Origin: Plenodomus lindquistii
Lineage: Eukaryota; Ascomycota; Dothideomycetes; Pleosporales; Leptosphaeriaceae
NCBI GenBank assembly: GCA_025504975.1
Contig: JANUWI010000005.1
Coordinates: 1,984,001 to 2,048,000 of the forward strand
Direction of reading: 5' to 3'
DNA length: 64,000 nucleotides
The notes under the pieces are model-generated. The model was not told where the DNA came from and made no database searches. It worked only from the letters and a program-made list of their open reading frames with translations. Numbering within the stretch: position 1 is the first letter of the stretch; each line of letters starts with the position of its first letter. A program made the position numbers and the translations under genes. This document shows, piece after piece, positions 45,323 to 57,400 of the stretch.

Positions 45323-46099
45323 CTACTTCTTTGAAACACTTCTCGTAATAGCCACTCGCATGATTGACATGTCGGGTTCGCGGTCGTCAGTCCATTCCAT
45401 GCTCGTCTGCGTGTCGACTCCGTCCACTGCCTCGAATCCCGCCATCATACGCTCCACCAGCTCATGGAGCCAGCTAATCGACGCAGGAGTATGGTTGAAG
45501 AGCCCATGCTCAACCTTTATAATAACACGACTAAGGTTGGACATACCGTACAACTTGTATAGCATACATGCGCCGATCAGGTCCTCGGCTGAGGTCTTTC
45601 GGACTGGGTTACGCATATAGTTCGTGGCGTCGTCGGTGGTAGACGGGGGAGCAGGCCAGTCAGGAGGCAGATATAGGTCAGCGAGACTGAGACCGATGAT
45701 GAGAGTGTCGAGATTGTACGCCGAGTTGATCGTATCCATTGTTTCAGCTGCACGGGCAGGACTGCTGGAGAAAGAGCTCAACTTAAACAGCGACAAATTC
45801 GTGATCTTACCCCAACCCGAAGCTTTGGGCAGTGCCTCGAGGAGATCCTCCAAATACCATATGTCCAGGGCTGAGGTAATTTCGAGAAGCTTGCGCCGGA
45901 GCACTATGGGCGCGATTTCGGCGAATAGGGTCTTGTTGACGCAGGCGAAAGACGGGAGAAGAGTAATGAGGGGAAGATTGGCAGAGGCTCCGACGATGGG
46001 CACTTGGGTACGCGACTCTGCGATCTGGATGTTCGGGGGAGTATCCACCACAATGCACTCGTAAATCAAATCGCGAACCTCGCGAGGTAGTGGCGCCAT
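45323..46099 (-). CDS. 2EXR/F-box-like protein
   Basis: A single exon of 258 aa. It begins APLPREVRDLIYECIV, the short LPxExRxxIY motif found at the head of many Dothideomycete 2EXR or F-box-like proteins. The rest alternates leucine-rich strands and helices (LLPSFACVNKTLFAEIAPIVL, LDTLIIGLSLADLYL) without a catalytic motif. These proteins are a large, fast-evolving fungal group; some are thought to be substrate adaptors of SCF ubiquitin ligases, which is not shown here. The stop at 45323 lies within a region where another frame stays open and looks coding, so the C terminus may be mis-modelled or frameshifted. Confidence 0.72.
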   Translation of the reverse strand: MAPLPREVRDLIYECIVVDTPPNIQIAESRTQVPIVGASANLPLITLLPSFACVNKTLFAEIAPIVLRRKLLEITSALDIWYLEDLLEALPKASGWGKITNLSLFKLSSFSSSPARAAETMDTINSAYNLDTLIIGLSLADLYLPPDWPAPPSTTDDATNYMRNPVRKTSAEDLIGACMLYKLYGMSNLSRVIIKVEHGLFNHTPASISWLHELVERMMAGFEAVDGVDTQTSMEWTDDREPDMSIMRVAITRSVSKK

Positions 46100-47283
46100 G
46101 ATGGTACTTGGTGGTGGTTTTTCTATATATCAGGCAACGAAGATACACCGAGGTGCTGTTCGAGAGAGTTTACGACTATCAATTCAGTCGAGGTAAGCTT
46201 TGTGGGTATCAAAGGTAGCTGTGGCTCGTCTTACGCTGCAATATCTTGACATGGAGTGTACCACGCCTAACCCTCGTGTGGCGCAAACCCAGGAGAATCC
46301 AGCTGTGATCTTCGAAAGCGGATGATGATGTCGCCTTGTGATGGAGTCTTTCGCGTGAGAATAAGGAGAAAAGAAGGAAAGAGGAAGGGCACCACAAGGA
46401 GTTATATTTCACGCTAAACGAGCAAACGAACCTTTGCTCATGGTGAATGGGACCCGTTATCATATAGCTCTAGCATATAATTAACAATTGAATGAGAGTT
46501 GACAATAGAGGAGTCTAGAATTAAATTGGAGGTCACCGCGGCTCTCAATAAGAGAATGCTGATACCTCACGTAGGGGGAGCAAGACCCTACCCAAAGGAA
46601 GGAAGGCTCGGAGGTGTGAGGGCGCCATCGGATAGGAAATATGTAAGAGAGTAGGCGGCTGCCGTGCGTGGGCGATCGGTTAGTGGGGCCCCAGATCCTG
46701 CGACAAAATCACCGGGTGAAGGTAGCTGCAGCATCGCGCTGGTGAAGTGGAGACTGGCTGCAGTATGTGAGAGGGTTTGCGGGAAGCGTAAACCGAGATT
46801 ATTCAGGTGGCAGCAGCGAGGTCGACGGAGAGGCCAGACGAGGTAGGGTAGAGGTGAAGGATTCTGCCGAGGCTCACTCCCAGTCAGGACTAGTTTGACT
46901 GGTACCTCAGGATAGTAGACATCCTCGACGGAACGACCCATCGCGCGACGAAGCCGTCGCTCGTATTTGAAATGTAGGGTATAGGGGACTTACATGTAGC
47001 TATCCTGGTACGCGAAATTTTAACGTGTGCATTGGTCTTCGTCGTGAAACGGAGTGGTATGCAGACGCATGGCCATAGTGAGGCTTAGTGTTCACCACTA
47101 TCGATGATTGCGTTTGACGGAATGCTAAATTCGACAACGGAAACCTCGTATATGCACAAGAAGCTGGGGACACAGCAATACCGTATCGCGGATGCTATGG
47201 CCATATTGACAGAGCTCCTGTGTGTTGCCTTCGGTTGGGAGAGTTGTCTGCAAGTGGTGGTGCAGGCAAATTAGTGCAGCACG

Positions 47284-47632
47284 TGGTCGCACACTTGCAC
47301 ACTCAAAGTGGATTGCTCCGCCCACCCCATCTTACACTATATGCATGCAGCAATTAGGATGCAGCCTTTTATGTATATCCAGATCGCACAAGCGCAGTTT
47401 GGTGAGAAGCGAACGACTCCGTAGCGCAACGGAGTCCTCTGTACCTAGTTGGGTCGTTAGATGCCATGCCGCGGTGCGACTCTGCGCCTACACGCCAAAT
47501 GCAGAGCGCTCCGCCCGCCCCGTTTCGCATTGTATCGTATAGAAATTGAGATGCAGGCTCCTATGTATATTAAGATGATGCGCTCGCAATATGGTATATT
47601 GTAAACGCCTCCGTGGCGCCACGGAGTTCTTC
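47284..47632. repeat. diverged tandem repeat, ~192-bp unit (pair 1)
   Basis: Two units are offset by 192-193 bp. Matching anchors are GCTCCGCCC at 47315 and 47508, ATGCAG...ATGTATAT at 47359 and 47551, and the CTCCGT...ACGGAG inverted repeat at 47417 and 47609. Copies differ by many C/T and G/A changes. Confidence 0.75.
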
Positions 47633-48051
47633 GTCAACGCCTCACCCTGGCGTGAACCACGCGAGTTTAGACACGAGCATTACGGCGTTCGCCTATCAAC
47701 GTACCACAACACATTGTCTTTTCTGTATAAGCAAAAAAGACTCACCTTTGCATTGAAAATTAGTGACATAAAGATTAAGTCGTGTGAGTGTTTTCTAAGT
47801 AAGACAGAGCACGCCATAGTACGTAGACATGGATGGGTTGCATCCACGCTAGCCTGACATGCGATGCATTTCACGGAATAGTATAGCTCGCGCCGCGCAG
47901 TATGACAACGCGACTCATGTACTCTTATTAGGGTCTTGCAATAATGACAGAATGATTGCAAGTTTCAATCTACCGAAAAGTGACGTCCGCTGGTGGACGG
48001 GGCGTTCCGTAACCTGCCGCTGGCGACGCTGGTGATGCTTCTCAAGGGTTG

Positions 48052-48420
48052 ACTGCGGAAAGCCACGAAAAATGTAGTTGTATACATACACAAAAGCAAC
48101 TCATATGGACGAGGAGCTCGTATACAGGTACACTGCTTCATCGCTGCAGGTAGCAGCCCTGGTCTGTCCGTCAAAAAACGGAGCGATCTGTCATACGGGG
48201 AGGAGGGGGATAACGGGTAATTTTGATGACGCGCCGCCCAATAATTGCGGGACGCCACGAGAAATGTAGTCGTGTACATACACAAAAGTTACTTCTATCA
48301 ACTGAAAGCGCTGATCCAGATGCACTGTTCCATGGTTGCAGGTAGTAATCATGGTCCGTCCGTCACGAAACGAAGTGGCCCGTGATGCGGGGGGCGGGAG
48401 GGTGGTGTTGCGTCGATCTG
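48052..48420. repeat. diverged tandem repeat, ~192-bp unit (pair 2)
   Basis: Two units are offset by 192 bp. Anchors are GCCACGA(A/G)AAATGTAG at 48062 and 48254, CATACACAAAAG shortly after each, and TCCGTCA at 48167 and 48359. A partial further unit seems to start near 48421 (CCCAATATTGC against CCCAATAATTGC). Differences are mainly transitions. Confidence 0.75.
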
Positions 48421-49120
48421 GAACCCAATATTGCCGACTGAGGCGTATCACCGCACAACAGACTTCAACGTCGCTGCACGAGTCAATCTGATGCCTGAAG
48501 GAGGCCAGAACTGCGCCAATTACGAACGAACGCGTGTGCAAAGTGCCCTGTCGCGATATTTGGATGCGTCCAGCATCGGATGACTACCTAGGTAAGCAAT
48601 TAGGGAGGCCCGCTAGACAGGACCGGTGTCAACTACGGACTCCCTCTTCACACGCCGACTACCATGTATCAATTTTCCTACATGGCGGTTGGGTCCTGTT
48701 TGTCAGAAAGAATCAAATCCCAACGCTTTCGTGCATTTTCACTCGCTCCGTTGGCTGTAATGCGTCCAGCGTGCCATGCGGTCTGCCCAACTGCCTCGAT
48801 ACTCCTCGGCTGGAAGGCAGACAGGCGCATCACAGGTCCAGACGACGACACACCCAGTCACCGGCGGACTCTGGCTAGCAAATCCGAAGAAGGTGGGCAA
48901 TTTCCATATACACTTGGATAGTGCTGATCAAGACCGTCAACTTAGCAGAGTTCCAATCACTAGGCAACCCAAGTCTTGAACTTCCAGACGCTAACCAATT
49001 GTCGTTATTTGAGCCTCATACTTTCGCCTGCGCTATGTACCCGCGAACAAGCTCCTCACTCTGCTGGCCAATCACCTTGACCTGCCTATGTACGTTAAAC
49101 TGACGAAATTTTGTTCTCCA

Positions 49121-52100
49121 TCATCTCACTGCACTGGAAAAATCATCCTCGGCCACAACCTCATCCTGCGTCCCACTATCTTCATACAAACTCTTGAACC
49201 AGCTCCCCTGATGCCGCAGCAATTGGTGTGGCCGCCCATACTCTACCATCTGGCCCTTGTTCATCACAACGACCCTGTCAAAGTCTAGAATCGTGTCAAG
49301 CTTATGCGCCACGGCAATGAGCGTGTGATGCGGGAACGTAGAGCGCAGGAGACGCTGGACATGCGCATCAGTCGCCGCGTCGAGATTACTCGTCGCTTCG
49401 TCCAGAATCACCACGCTCGCTTTGTCCTTTCGCAACATCGCGCGCGCAAGGCAGAATAATTGCCGCTGGCCGTGGGAGAAGTGCAAATCGTCGACTTCGA
49501 CGTCGAGGGGGTGTGCGTATTTGTTCACGTCGCCTTTTGCAATGATGATGTCCCAGAGTTGTACATCTTTCAGTACTTGTATAATTGCTTTGTCGTGGGA
49601 TTGTTTGATTGGGTCGGCATTCAGGCGCACAGAGCCGGGGAGGAGGTAGGCGTCTTGAGGGAGACCGATGAGGCGGGAACGTATTGTTTGGCGGGGAATG
49701 CGGTGAAGGGGGAGGTTGTCAATTGTGACTGTACCCGCGGAGAGCTCGATCATGCGGAAGAGGGTGAGAATGAGTGAGGACTTGCCGCTGGAAAGGAGTC
49801 AGTTGATTGGGTATGTGTTGGTGAGATGGTTAGATTGTACCTTCCGGTGCGGCCTACGATCGCAACTTTCTCGCCTGGCTTGATGGTGAGAGAGAAATGG
49901 GAGATGACTGGTTCACCTGCTCTATGGACGTGAGTTAGTGTTGGGTTCTCAAATGAACATTATCGTGCGCTTACCTATGACAAGCCTTGATGTTCTTGAA
50001 CTCAATCTTGCCAGCACTAGGCCAGTTGGGAGGCGGGATGTTGTCCTCGCTTTCATCCGTTTCAGCGACTCCATCTGTGGTGAAGTTCTTGATCCTTGCT
50101 ACACTTCCGATATGCGTCTCAAGTTGTGTCCAGAATGAGATGAGGAGCTTGATGCTTTGCGAGAACTGAACTACATTGAGCAGCGCAACACCCACATAGC
50201 CAGCACTCAGCTTCCCTCTCAGTACAACAATAAGGACAATGAGAATTGTAGCTATACCTGCGACGACCAAGTCAAGGACAAAGGTCAACCAACGCTGGAC
50301 TGCGAACAACAAATAAAAGGGACGTTGACTGCGGTCAAGCAACGTCTTCGCTTTCTGCACCACAAAGTTCTGCCAGCCAAATGCGCGGATTGTAGGTAGT
50401 CCGTCGAGGATTTCGCTAAACTGGCTGTAGAGGGGTGACTTGGCTTCAAGATCCAGGAAACGCAGTTGACGCGATGTTCGGAGGTAGAACATTTGGATAA
50501 TATATACCGTTACGCCGACAACGGGAAACGATATCGCTGCAAAGGGAGCGGCAACAGCTATTAGAGCCATCTGACCGATGCAGAGAATGAATGCTGCGCT
50601 AAATTAATCTCTTTGTAGTTCGAGATGCAGAGTGAAGTGCTAGCTTACTTGCATAGGTGTTCAGCGCCGCGACCGGCAATTCCATATCTATCAGCATCAA
50701 GTCTTGGCTGAAGCGGTTGAGTGTCACGCCGGTATCTGTTGTGGAGAAGAAGGACATTGGGGAACTTTACTTTGTCAGTTTGCGGGCTAAGGATACTGGT
50801 GCGACCAACAGCTCACCCGAGTACAGTATTCAGGAGTTTTTGGTGGAACATGACTCCAGAACGAGGGACCATGGTGATGATGAGTTGCCTGCGATGTGTA
50901 AGTCGAGAGCTTCCTAAGGGCGCTCAAGATGACTCACCAGCAACTGACCATCAGGAAGAACAGTGCAAGACCACCTAGCATAGCGTATATGCCGAGGTAG
51001 TATCCAAGGCGCTGGTTTGGATGTTTCTCGTTGTACTCAGCCCACATCTTGACCCAGATAGCTATAGTATCGTTAGCGTGTTTTCGATAGGGCGCAAAGG
51101 GCCGACGCACAAGGGAATGATATTCCAAAGATAAAGATGATGATGGAAACCATGAAGATGAGCGTCGGAATCCACCCAACGCTTCTTATGTAGTAGAGGT
51201 AAATGGCCATGTCGCCAGTTCTACGATTAGCCTCCGCTTGGATGTCATCTTCGGTTAGTTTGGTACTCGACACTTGTCGTTCCGTATACTTTGGAGGGGC
51301 TTCATAGACGTGCTTCTCAGGCGAAAACTCCCAGTCGGGAGGTGGAAGGTCGAAGTCGGAGACGTAGCCGCCGGATAGATTGAGCTTCTCAAAGCTACCT
51401 TGTTCTGCAATTGTTCCCTCGCTGTCAAGAGCAACAATATGATCGCTATAAGGAAGGCGTTTCGCTGTTGCAATCGATGATTAGCGTAAGCATCAAGTCA
51501 CACTCTCGGGCTACATACCAGATGACGAGGCAATCAAGACGGTCGTTCTGAACCGCTTCAGCAGGCCATGAGTACCAAAGAGACTGTGCCAAATGCGATT
51601 CTCAGTCTGACCATCTAGTCCGCTCAGACAGTCATCGAGAACGATAATGTCTTTCTGGGCGTAAATCGCTCGTGCAAGCGCCTAACGGGTGTGTGAGTAT
51701 CATCCCCGTGTGGGGTGTGGGGTGAATATGTTGGGACGGCTTACTATGCGTTGGCTCTGACCTCCGCTCAATGCGACACCCTTGCTCCCAATCTGGGTCT
51801 GATCTCCTTGGGGCAACTGGCGTAGATCCTCATCTAATGCGCAACTACGAACAACTGACGAATACCATCGTTGATCAAAATCGGAAACGCCAATGATACT
51901 CTCCTGCACAGTGCCGTTCACGTGCCATGCAGTCTGGTCGCACAGTGCAACGCGTAGAGAAGACACTTGCAGTGTGCCTCCCATTACCGGCAGCTCCCCC
52001 AGGACTGCCTTGAGCAGGGTCGACTTACCACACCCTACCGGTCCCACGACCATGGTAATCTTTCCGCGTGGGACGATCATGTTGATCGCATGCAGGATGC

Positions 52101-54439
52101 CTGCCGCAGGATTTGTCTTATCCCACCCAAAGAACCCGTTTTCAATGACGACAGCCTGGTTCCCCAGCGAGCTCGACTCCTTGACGTCGAACGAAGAGCG
52201 GCTCATATGCGATAGTTCGGAGCTTTTCTCGGACCCGCTGTCAAGATCTGACGCCCACGCGATATGGTTACAATGTGGGAACGGGAACTTACGCGCCTCG
52301 GGCTTGCGTTCCATAGAGATGAAGTCCTGGATCCTCTTGAATGATCCGACGCCTCCCATAAGGGCTGACAGCGCCATGATGAGTGAACCCAGCGGCTCCG
52401 TCAAAAGGCTAAAAAGAGAAAGAGACGTGAACACCGTGGCTGTGTTCAGTCCGCCGTCGCTGTCACTACGAGCAATGACTGAGAATACCGCAAAAGCAAG
52501 GATAGGTGACACTATAGGCGAAATGTAGGCTGATGACTGTAAGTGAATTGAGGGTGGCTTGACGTTCAGGTGGCTTACAAAATCCCATGGTCCAAATCAG
52601 GAGCTTTCTGAACTTCTTCGAAACGTTCAATTCATCAACGCGCAACTGCTGTAGATCTTCGCGAAGGACCTCAGTCAATCCACCCATCTTTACACCCTTC
52701 ATAGAGTTTAGCATCGCACTCGTTGCAGCGATTCGGCGCTCGATGGCTTCAAGCCAAAGAGCCTGTCTTTGCATCACAAGACTTGTAGCGCATATTGAGC
52801 CCGCGAGGGATACTGGAATACGGTAAGCGTGGTGCCAGTAGTGACGAGAAGCCTAAACGTACCGACCGCGACGCCGATAGGGATCGCACATGCGACACCC
52901 AATTGCCGCTCTAGGAGATACATCGCTAAGGCAATTTCCAGCGTGTTTGCCCAGATCTGAAAAGACGCGTTAGCTGTGGGTTGTTGAGTAATGATGCTGT
53001 GTCCCCAGTTCAGGTTTCGCCATCGTCTAATCATAGAGTCCCATCATATAGTTCGCGTAGCCATACTGTGGCTCAGTATGATACGTGCGACAACGTACCT
53101 CATGTCCAGTCTCCATACCGGTGACTATGCGCTCCACATCAGCACTCATCAACGTTATCGACGAGGCCGCATCCACATCAACAATTGCGACTTCGGTAGC
53201 CTTGCTGTAGAGCATTGAGATCAGACCGCCACGAATCATCGTGATGAACCGAAATGTGAGGTGCATATATTGTCCAGTCGACACCTTGGTCACACGTTAG
53301 CATTTCAATCATAAAGATCCGCGAACCGACGAATCAACTTACCGCGATACCAACGAAAACCAAGACATAAGCCCCGATCAATCCATAACCAATATTGGTC
53401 GTCTGGCTCGATGTACTTTGTTGCGAGAATGTGACAGCTCTGTTGATCAGAAACGGTTGACAAAAGTTAAACCCAATGAGGGCAATGCGTGGCGGCACGA
53501 CAGCCAGGATAGGCCAGGCAAGTCTTTTAAGCGTTACAAAAAAGAGAGTATGGGAGCCACTGCTAGTCACTGTACGCACGGGTATCCATTAGTTGGATGA
53601 GGAAATAGGAGAATCGATGGGATTTGACGTACCTTGATTCCACGCTGTACCTAATGCATGATGCATATAGTCCGCCTTCAGGTGTTTGTCAAGGTGGAAG
53701 AGGTCATCAACGCCGACTGCACTCGAGAAGCCCTTCCTGAAGAGTTCATTGAGCCACCAGAATGAGGCACTCTTATAGATACCACTCGTAGTCTCGGTTG
53801 GGCAGTCTGCATATTCAGGCAACAGAACCTGGCGCTTACCTCTTGCCTCAAAGATTGCTAACAGGACCTTGACGGCGAGCCGTGTCGTGAAGATGGTGGC
53901 AACGACGTCGAGCTCAGGTGTGAGAGAATAGCTGCGGGAGCGCTCCATATCGAAGATGGAGGTGAACAGGAGGTAGACATTGAGTAATAATGAAGGCTTG
54001 ACGGTGCGAAGGTGCTCGAAGAAGGACAGCAGACCAAGTACAACTGCGCCAGCGAAGTTGATGGCGGCCGATGCAAGCTCTACGCGATGTCGTGGTTTCG
54101 AACGGCTTGTCCAGACCACGAGCAAGGCAAGTTCAAAGCCTATGAATGCCAACCAGGCGATCTATGTGGTGTCGATTAGCTTGTGGAAGGTGCGCGACCA
54201 GGAGAGACACCGACCAACTTCGTATACAGAAGAGAAGAACGTGTAACTTTTGTCGGTTTCTTCAACAAGTAGAGAATGCGAATTGGCGCGACGCACAAAA
54301 CAAGGGCGAGGGGTGCTATGGAAAGAAAGGATTCAGTAAAGAGAAGTGTAAAGTCAAAACCACCTCGACAATTCGGTCCTGCCCATGGGCCAAAAGTATC
54401 GTCCATCGACGCACAACCTCGAGAGTTGTTGGACGTCAT
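49121..54439 (-). CDS. ABC transporter, ABCC (MRP) subfamily, full length
   Basis: Fifteen exons in frame, 1491 aa: 54439-54215, 54161-53633, 53569-53343, 53284-53099, 52956-52863, 52812-52579, 52529-51745, 51681-51519, 51464-51111, 51061-50938, 50888-50817, 50764-50649, 50593-49975, 49921-49841, 49787-49121. Introns are 46-142 nt, most with CTAAC or CTGAC branch sites. The layout is an N-terminal membrane domain (TMD0), TMD1, NBD1, TMD2, NBD2. NBD1 has Walker A GPVGCGKST (about 661-669), signature LSGGQSQRI and Walker B IIVLDD. NBD2 has Walker A GRTGSGKSS (about 1266-1274), a degenerate signature FSHGQRQ and Walker B VVILDE. Asp in place of the catalytic Glu in NBD1 is usual for MRPs. Such pumps export conjugates, drugs or metabolites at plasma membrane or vacuole. 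It starts about 4.2 kb from the NRPS start and diverges from it, so export of the peptide is a reasonable inference. No frameshift is needed. Confidence 0.92.
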
Positions 54440-57400
54440 TGAGTTGGTGGGTGGGCCAAGCTTTGTTCAGTCAAAGAGAATGCTTTCTAGATCTTCGATA
54501 TAGGGTTGACTCGAAACATGAACCTTCGACGAACACGTAACACGATGGTCATTGACCCTTCCACGCTAATCATATCCCTCAAAGGCACAGATTTAGCATC
54601 AATTCTGGGTGGTCTCAGCAGCGCCACGGTATCAATTATCCAGAGCACCAGCAAAACCCGAAAAGCAATGGTGTGATCGTGGACACTGCCGATCAGTCGC
54701 TCAAAGCTGCTGGTTCATGAGCACGTATCTCTTGGGATTCTTGGGATGACACCAAAATTACCATCCTTCGACGATATCGGCTTGACCGAATCCACTTCAG
54801 TAAGGTAGTCGTCATCAAAGGTCCAGTCGTACGTGCGACGAAAGTGACCAGGGTACAGTAAGAGATTTTCCACCCCTGAACACTTGCCGGTAATTGTGGG
54901 CGTATGGTGCAGCTTCCAAAACCTGGCGCAAAAGCTCATCGAAGTGCGTGCATGGATGTTTAGGGCCGTATATGCAGGACGAGGATGGTGGAGACTGGTT
55001 CGTGTCCGCTTTGACGTTAGCCGCATTAAGACCCGGACTTGGGGTAGTGATCACCGCCAGGCCCCTTCATCCTATAACCAAGCGCAGGACGATGGCGGGT
55101 TGGGAATCAACCTTAATTGCGCTGTCACGGTATCGTCTTGGCGTATGAAGTTTCTGTTGTTTGCCGCCGGCTGCTTATTACAATCGTTCATCAACCATGG
55201 GTCTTTTTGGACTGACAGCTGACTCGTTAGACGGAATGAGGACCTGCACGATACACACAAGCATCAGTGCCAACATACGGGAGCGAGTGTATGCTGACGC
55301 CAGGACGCGAGGTATTACGAATTGAGGTGCCAATACTTCCCAGAGATCGCAGTGGCAAGCGATTTTGACAGGAGCAACAAGGTAGCATGATTGGTTTGTG
55401 GTATGCACGTTGTACATGGGACCGGCCACCATCATAACCTGATTTAGACACAACTGGAGAACTTCTAGTTTCACTTCCGTTATTTTTTTTCTGTTCTCGT
55501 CTGCTTGTCATGTACCACAATGGCGCTCCCTGGCATCGCTGAAGCCCTTGGTCGACACAGTGGCTTGTGACCGGTGTCACAATCCAGCTACGTTGGGGGA
55601 TCAGTGATCACGGACCTGATAGATACGCACGCGACCTACTCAAGCGCGCGTCATTTCAAAACTGAGCAGGAATGTCGCTGAAGCTAAAACCAGGCGCGAA
55701 CAGTATCAGCAGACCACGGGGCACACATTCTTTTGATTCCAAGAGAGCCGGACGAAGCCAATATTGAAACAGTCCCAAAGTCCCACAGTATTTACCTTTC
55801 CATCTGGGGTGGTGCAGGTATCGCTATCTCGTTTTTTGTCAGAGCAGTCGATATAAGCTCACTAGTATACGAGGGCGCACATTTCACAACTTAGATGGTT
55901 CTTTATTGTGCAAGTAATGTTCACATGCTGTGCAGCGCCGATGAGCCCGCGACGTTGTTCAGCGCTCGTGATGGAAGTTGCGGCTCTTCATGGACAACAC
56001 AAGACTCCCGGGGGATGCGAGCTTTCCGCTGGGTACCCGGATCGACCAGATCCACACATGGCCCATCGCGTGAGTGCTAGGGCTGGATAGGTCTGTCCCT
56101 AATGATATGCAACTTCGTGACTATGCATGATCCGCTTACCCGGTGCAGACCATCTGCAGACACCACCCAATCCAAAGCGATTTACAGATGGTACCGCTCA
56201 ATGAGGATTGTAAAATCAGTCTTGGGCGGGACTCGGTGGGGCGACTGGGATCGATGCTCATCAAACCACTAACAGCAGGACTAGTCTTGAAGGTGCAGAT
56301 GTAGCAGCGGCTCGTATGGGTAATCTGACAATCAAGGGAGGCCTAATGAAAGTTATTGGTAGCTTAGTCGAGTATGCACCCCACAATTGCGATGTTTCTG
56401 GGAATATCAGCTGAGTCGACCTAATTGAATTGATCTGGATTCTGTATTGGGCCGAGATAGAAGCGGTCATCATACTCTAGACCAGGGTGGCGTTCCACCT
56501 CGGGCACGGATGCCGGGGGAAACAACGGGCATACCGGTTGTCGCAGCATCTTCGTGTTCAACGGCTGCGGGTGACAGTGCTCATCTGTCGTACAATTCAA
56601 GCAGATGAACTGCATCGAACGGAGTGAAAGAGCCAGTTTGCGGTTGACTGTTAGCGCTCACGCCATGATCATACGCCAGTGGACATAGAAGTCGATACCA
56701 GAATCTTGGAATCGGGAGCGGTAGGAACCGTGTGTTGGCAAATGCAGAAGCATTGCAGGCCCAGACCGTACCCACATCAGCGACAGTGGCAATTGCAGGG
56801 TGTCGTGGTTTTGGCCTATGTAAAATGTGAGGCGGTTATGCCCCCAGCTTGTAGTGGGTCGTCATTATCTTACATTATTTCAGACTTCGGCCCGCAGCCA
56901 ACGCTAGGGTTGCAACGCTATCTATTTCAGTTGTACAGTAGTACACCTATTACCATAGAGCCGGCGCAGCAGGAAGCTCGAAGGAGCGTTTGAAGAAAAA
57001 CTGGCCAATCTTTAGTGATATTCGACATTTCGGGTTTATGACAGCATGATGATAATTTTGCACCTACGCTTCCCTTATTCACCTACGCGTCACTCATGTA
57101 AGGCCTGTCTTAGCAAGTCCGAAGTCTAACTTAAGCCTTCTAAACCTTCACACATTAGTTGTGGTTTAGCAAAAAAGTAGCATCGCAGGCAGACAATAAA
57201 AATATAAGGTAGCAGAGAATCTCTCTGTCTTTGAAACGTAATACCTTTGGAGACTGCACCGAAGTAGAGCGTACCAATAGCAGGAACCGATTCGTGCGAT
57301 TCTGTTACACCAATGGCTCGGCCTCTTCTCGATATTATACGGGAGCTAGCAAGCCTGTACCTCCAGCCAGCTATAGAGTAGACATACACAGTAGCAGGTG

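Larger units (their letters stand above)
46100..49120. other. repeat-rich intergenic island
   Basis: No gene is supported. It contains two tandem duplications with a common 192-bp offset (47284-47632 and 48052-48420), inverted repeats inside the first pair, and a short stretch near 47041-47058 resembling part of the second pair. Differences between copies are largely transitions, as expected from repeat-induced point mutation. ORFs here, such as 47965-48285 (-), merely read the repeats. Confidence 0.55.

Noticed and set aside
47965..48285. Minus ORF with an internal MYTTTF repeat
   Set aside because: The repeated peptide is only the translation of the 192-bp tandem DNA repeat.
49121..54439. 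ABC transporter split over many short ORFs, suggesting a pseudogene
   Set aside because: All fifteen pieces join at GT-AG sites in matching phase to a 1491-aa protein with all motifs present.
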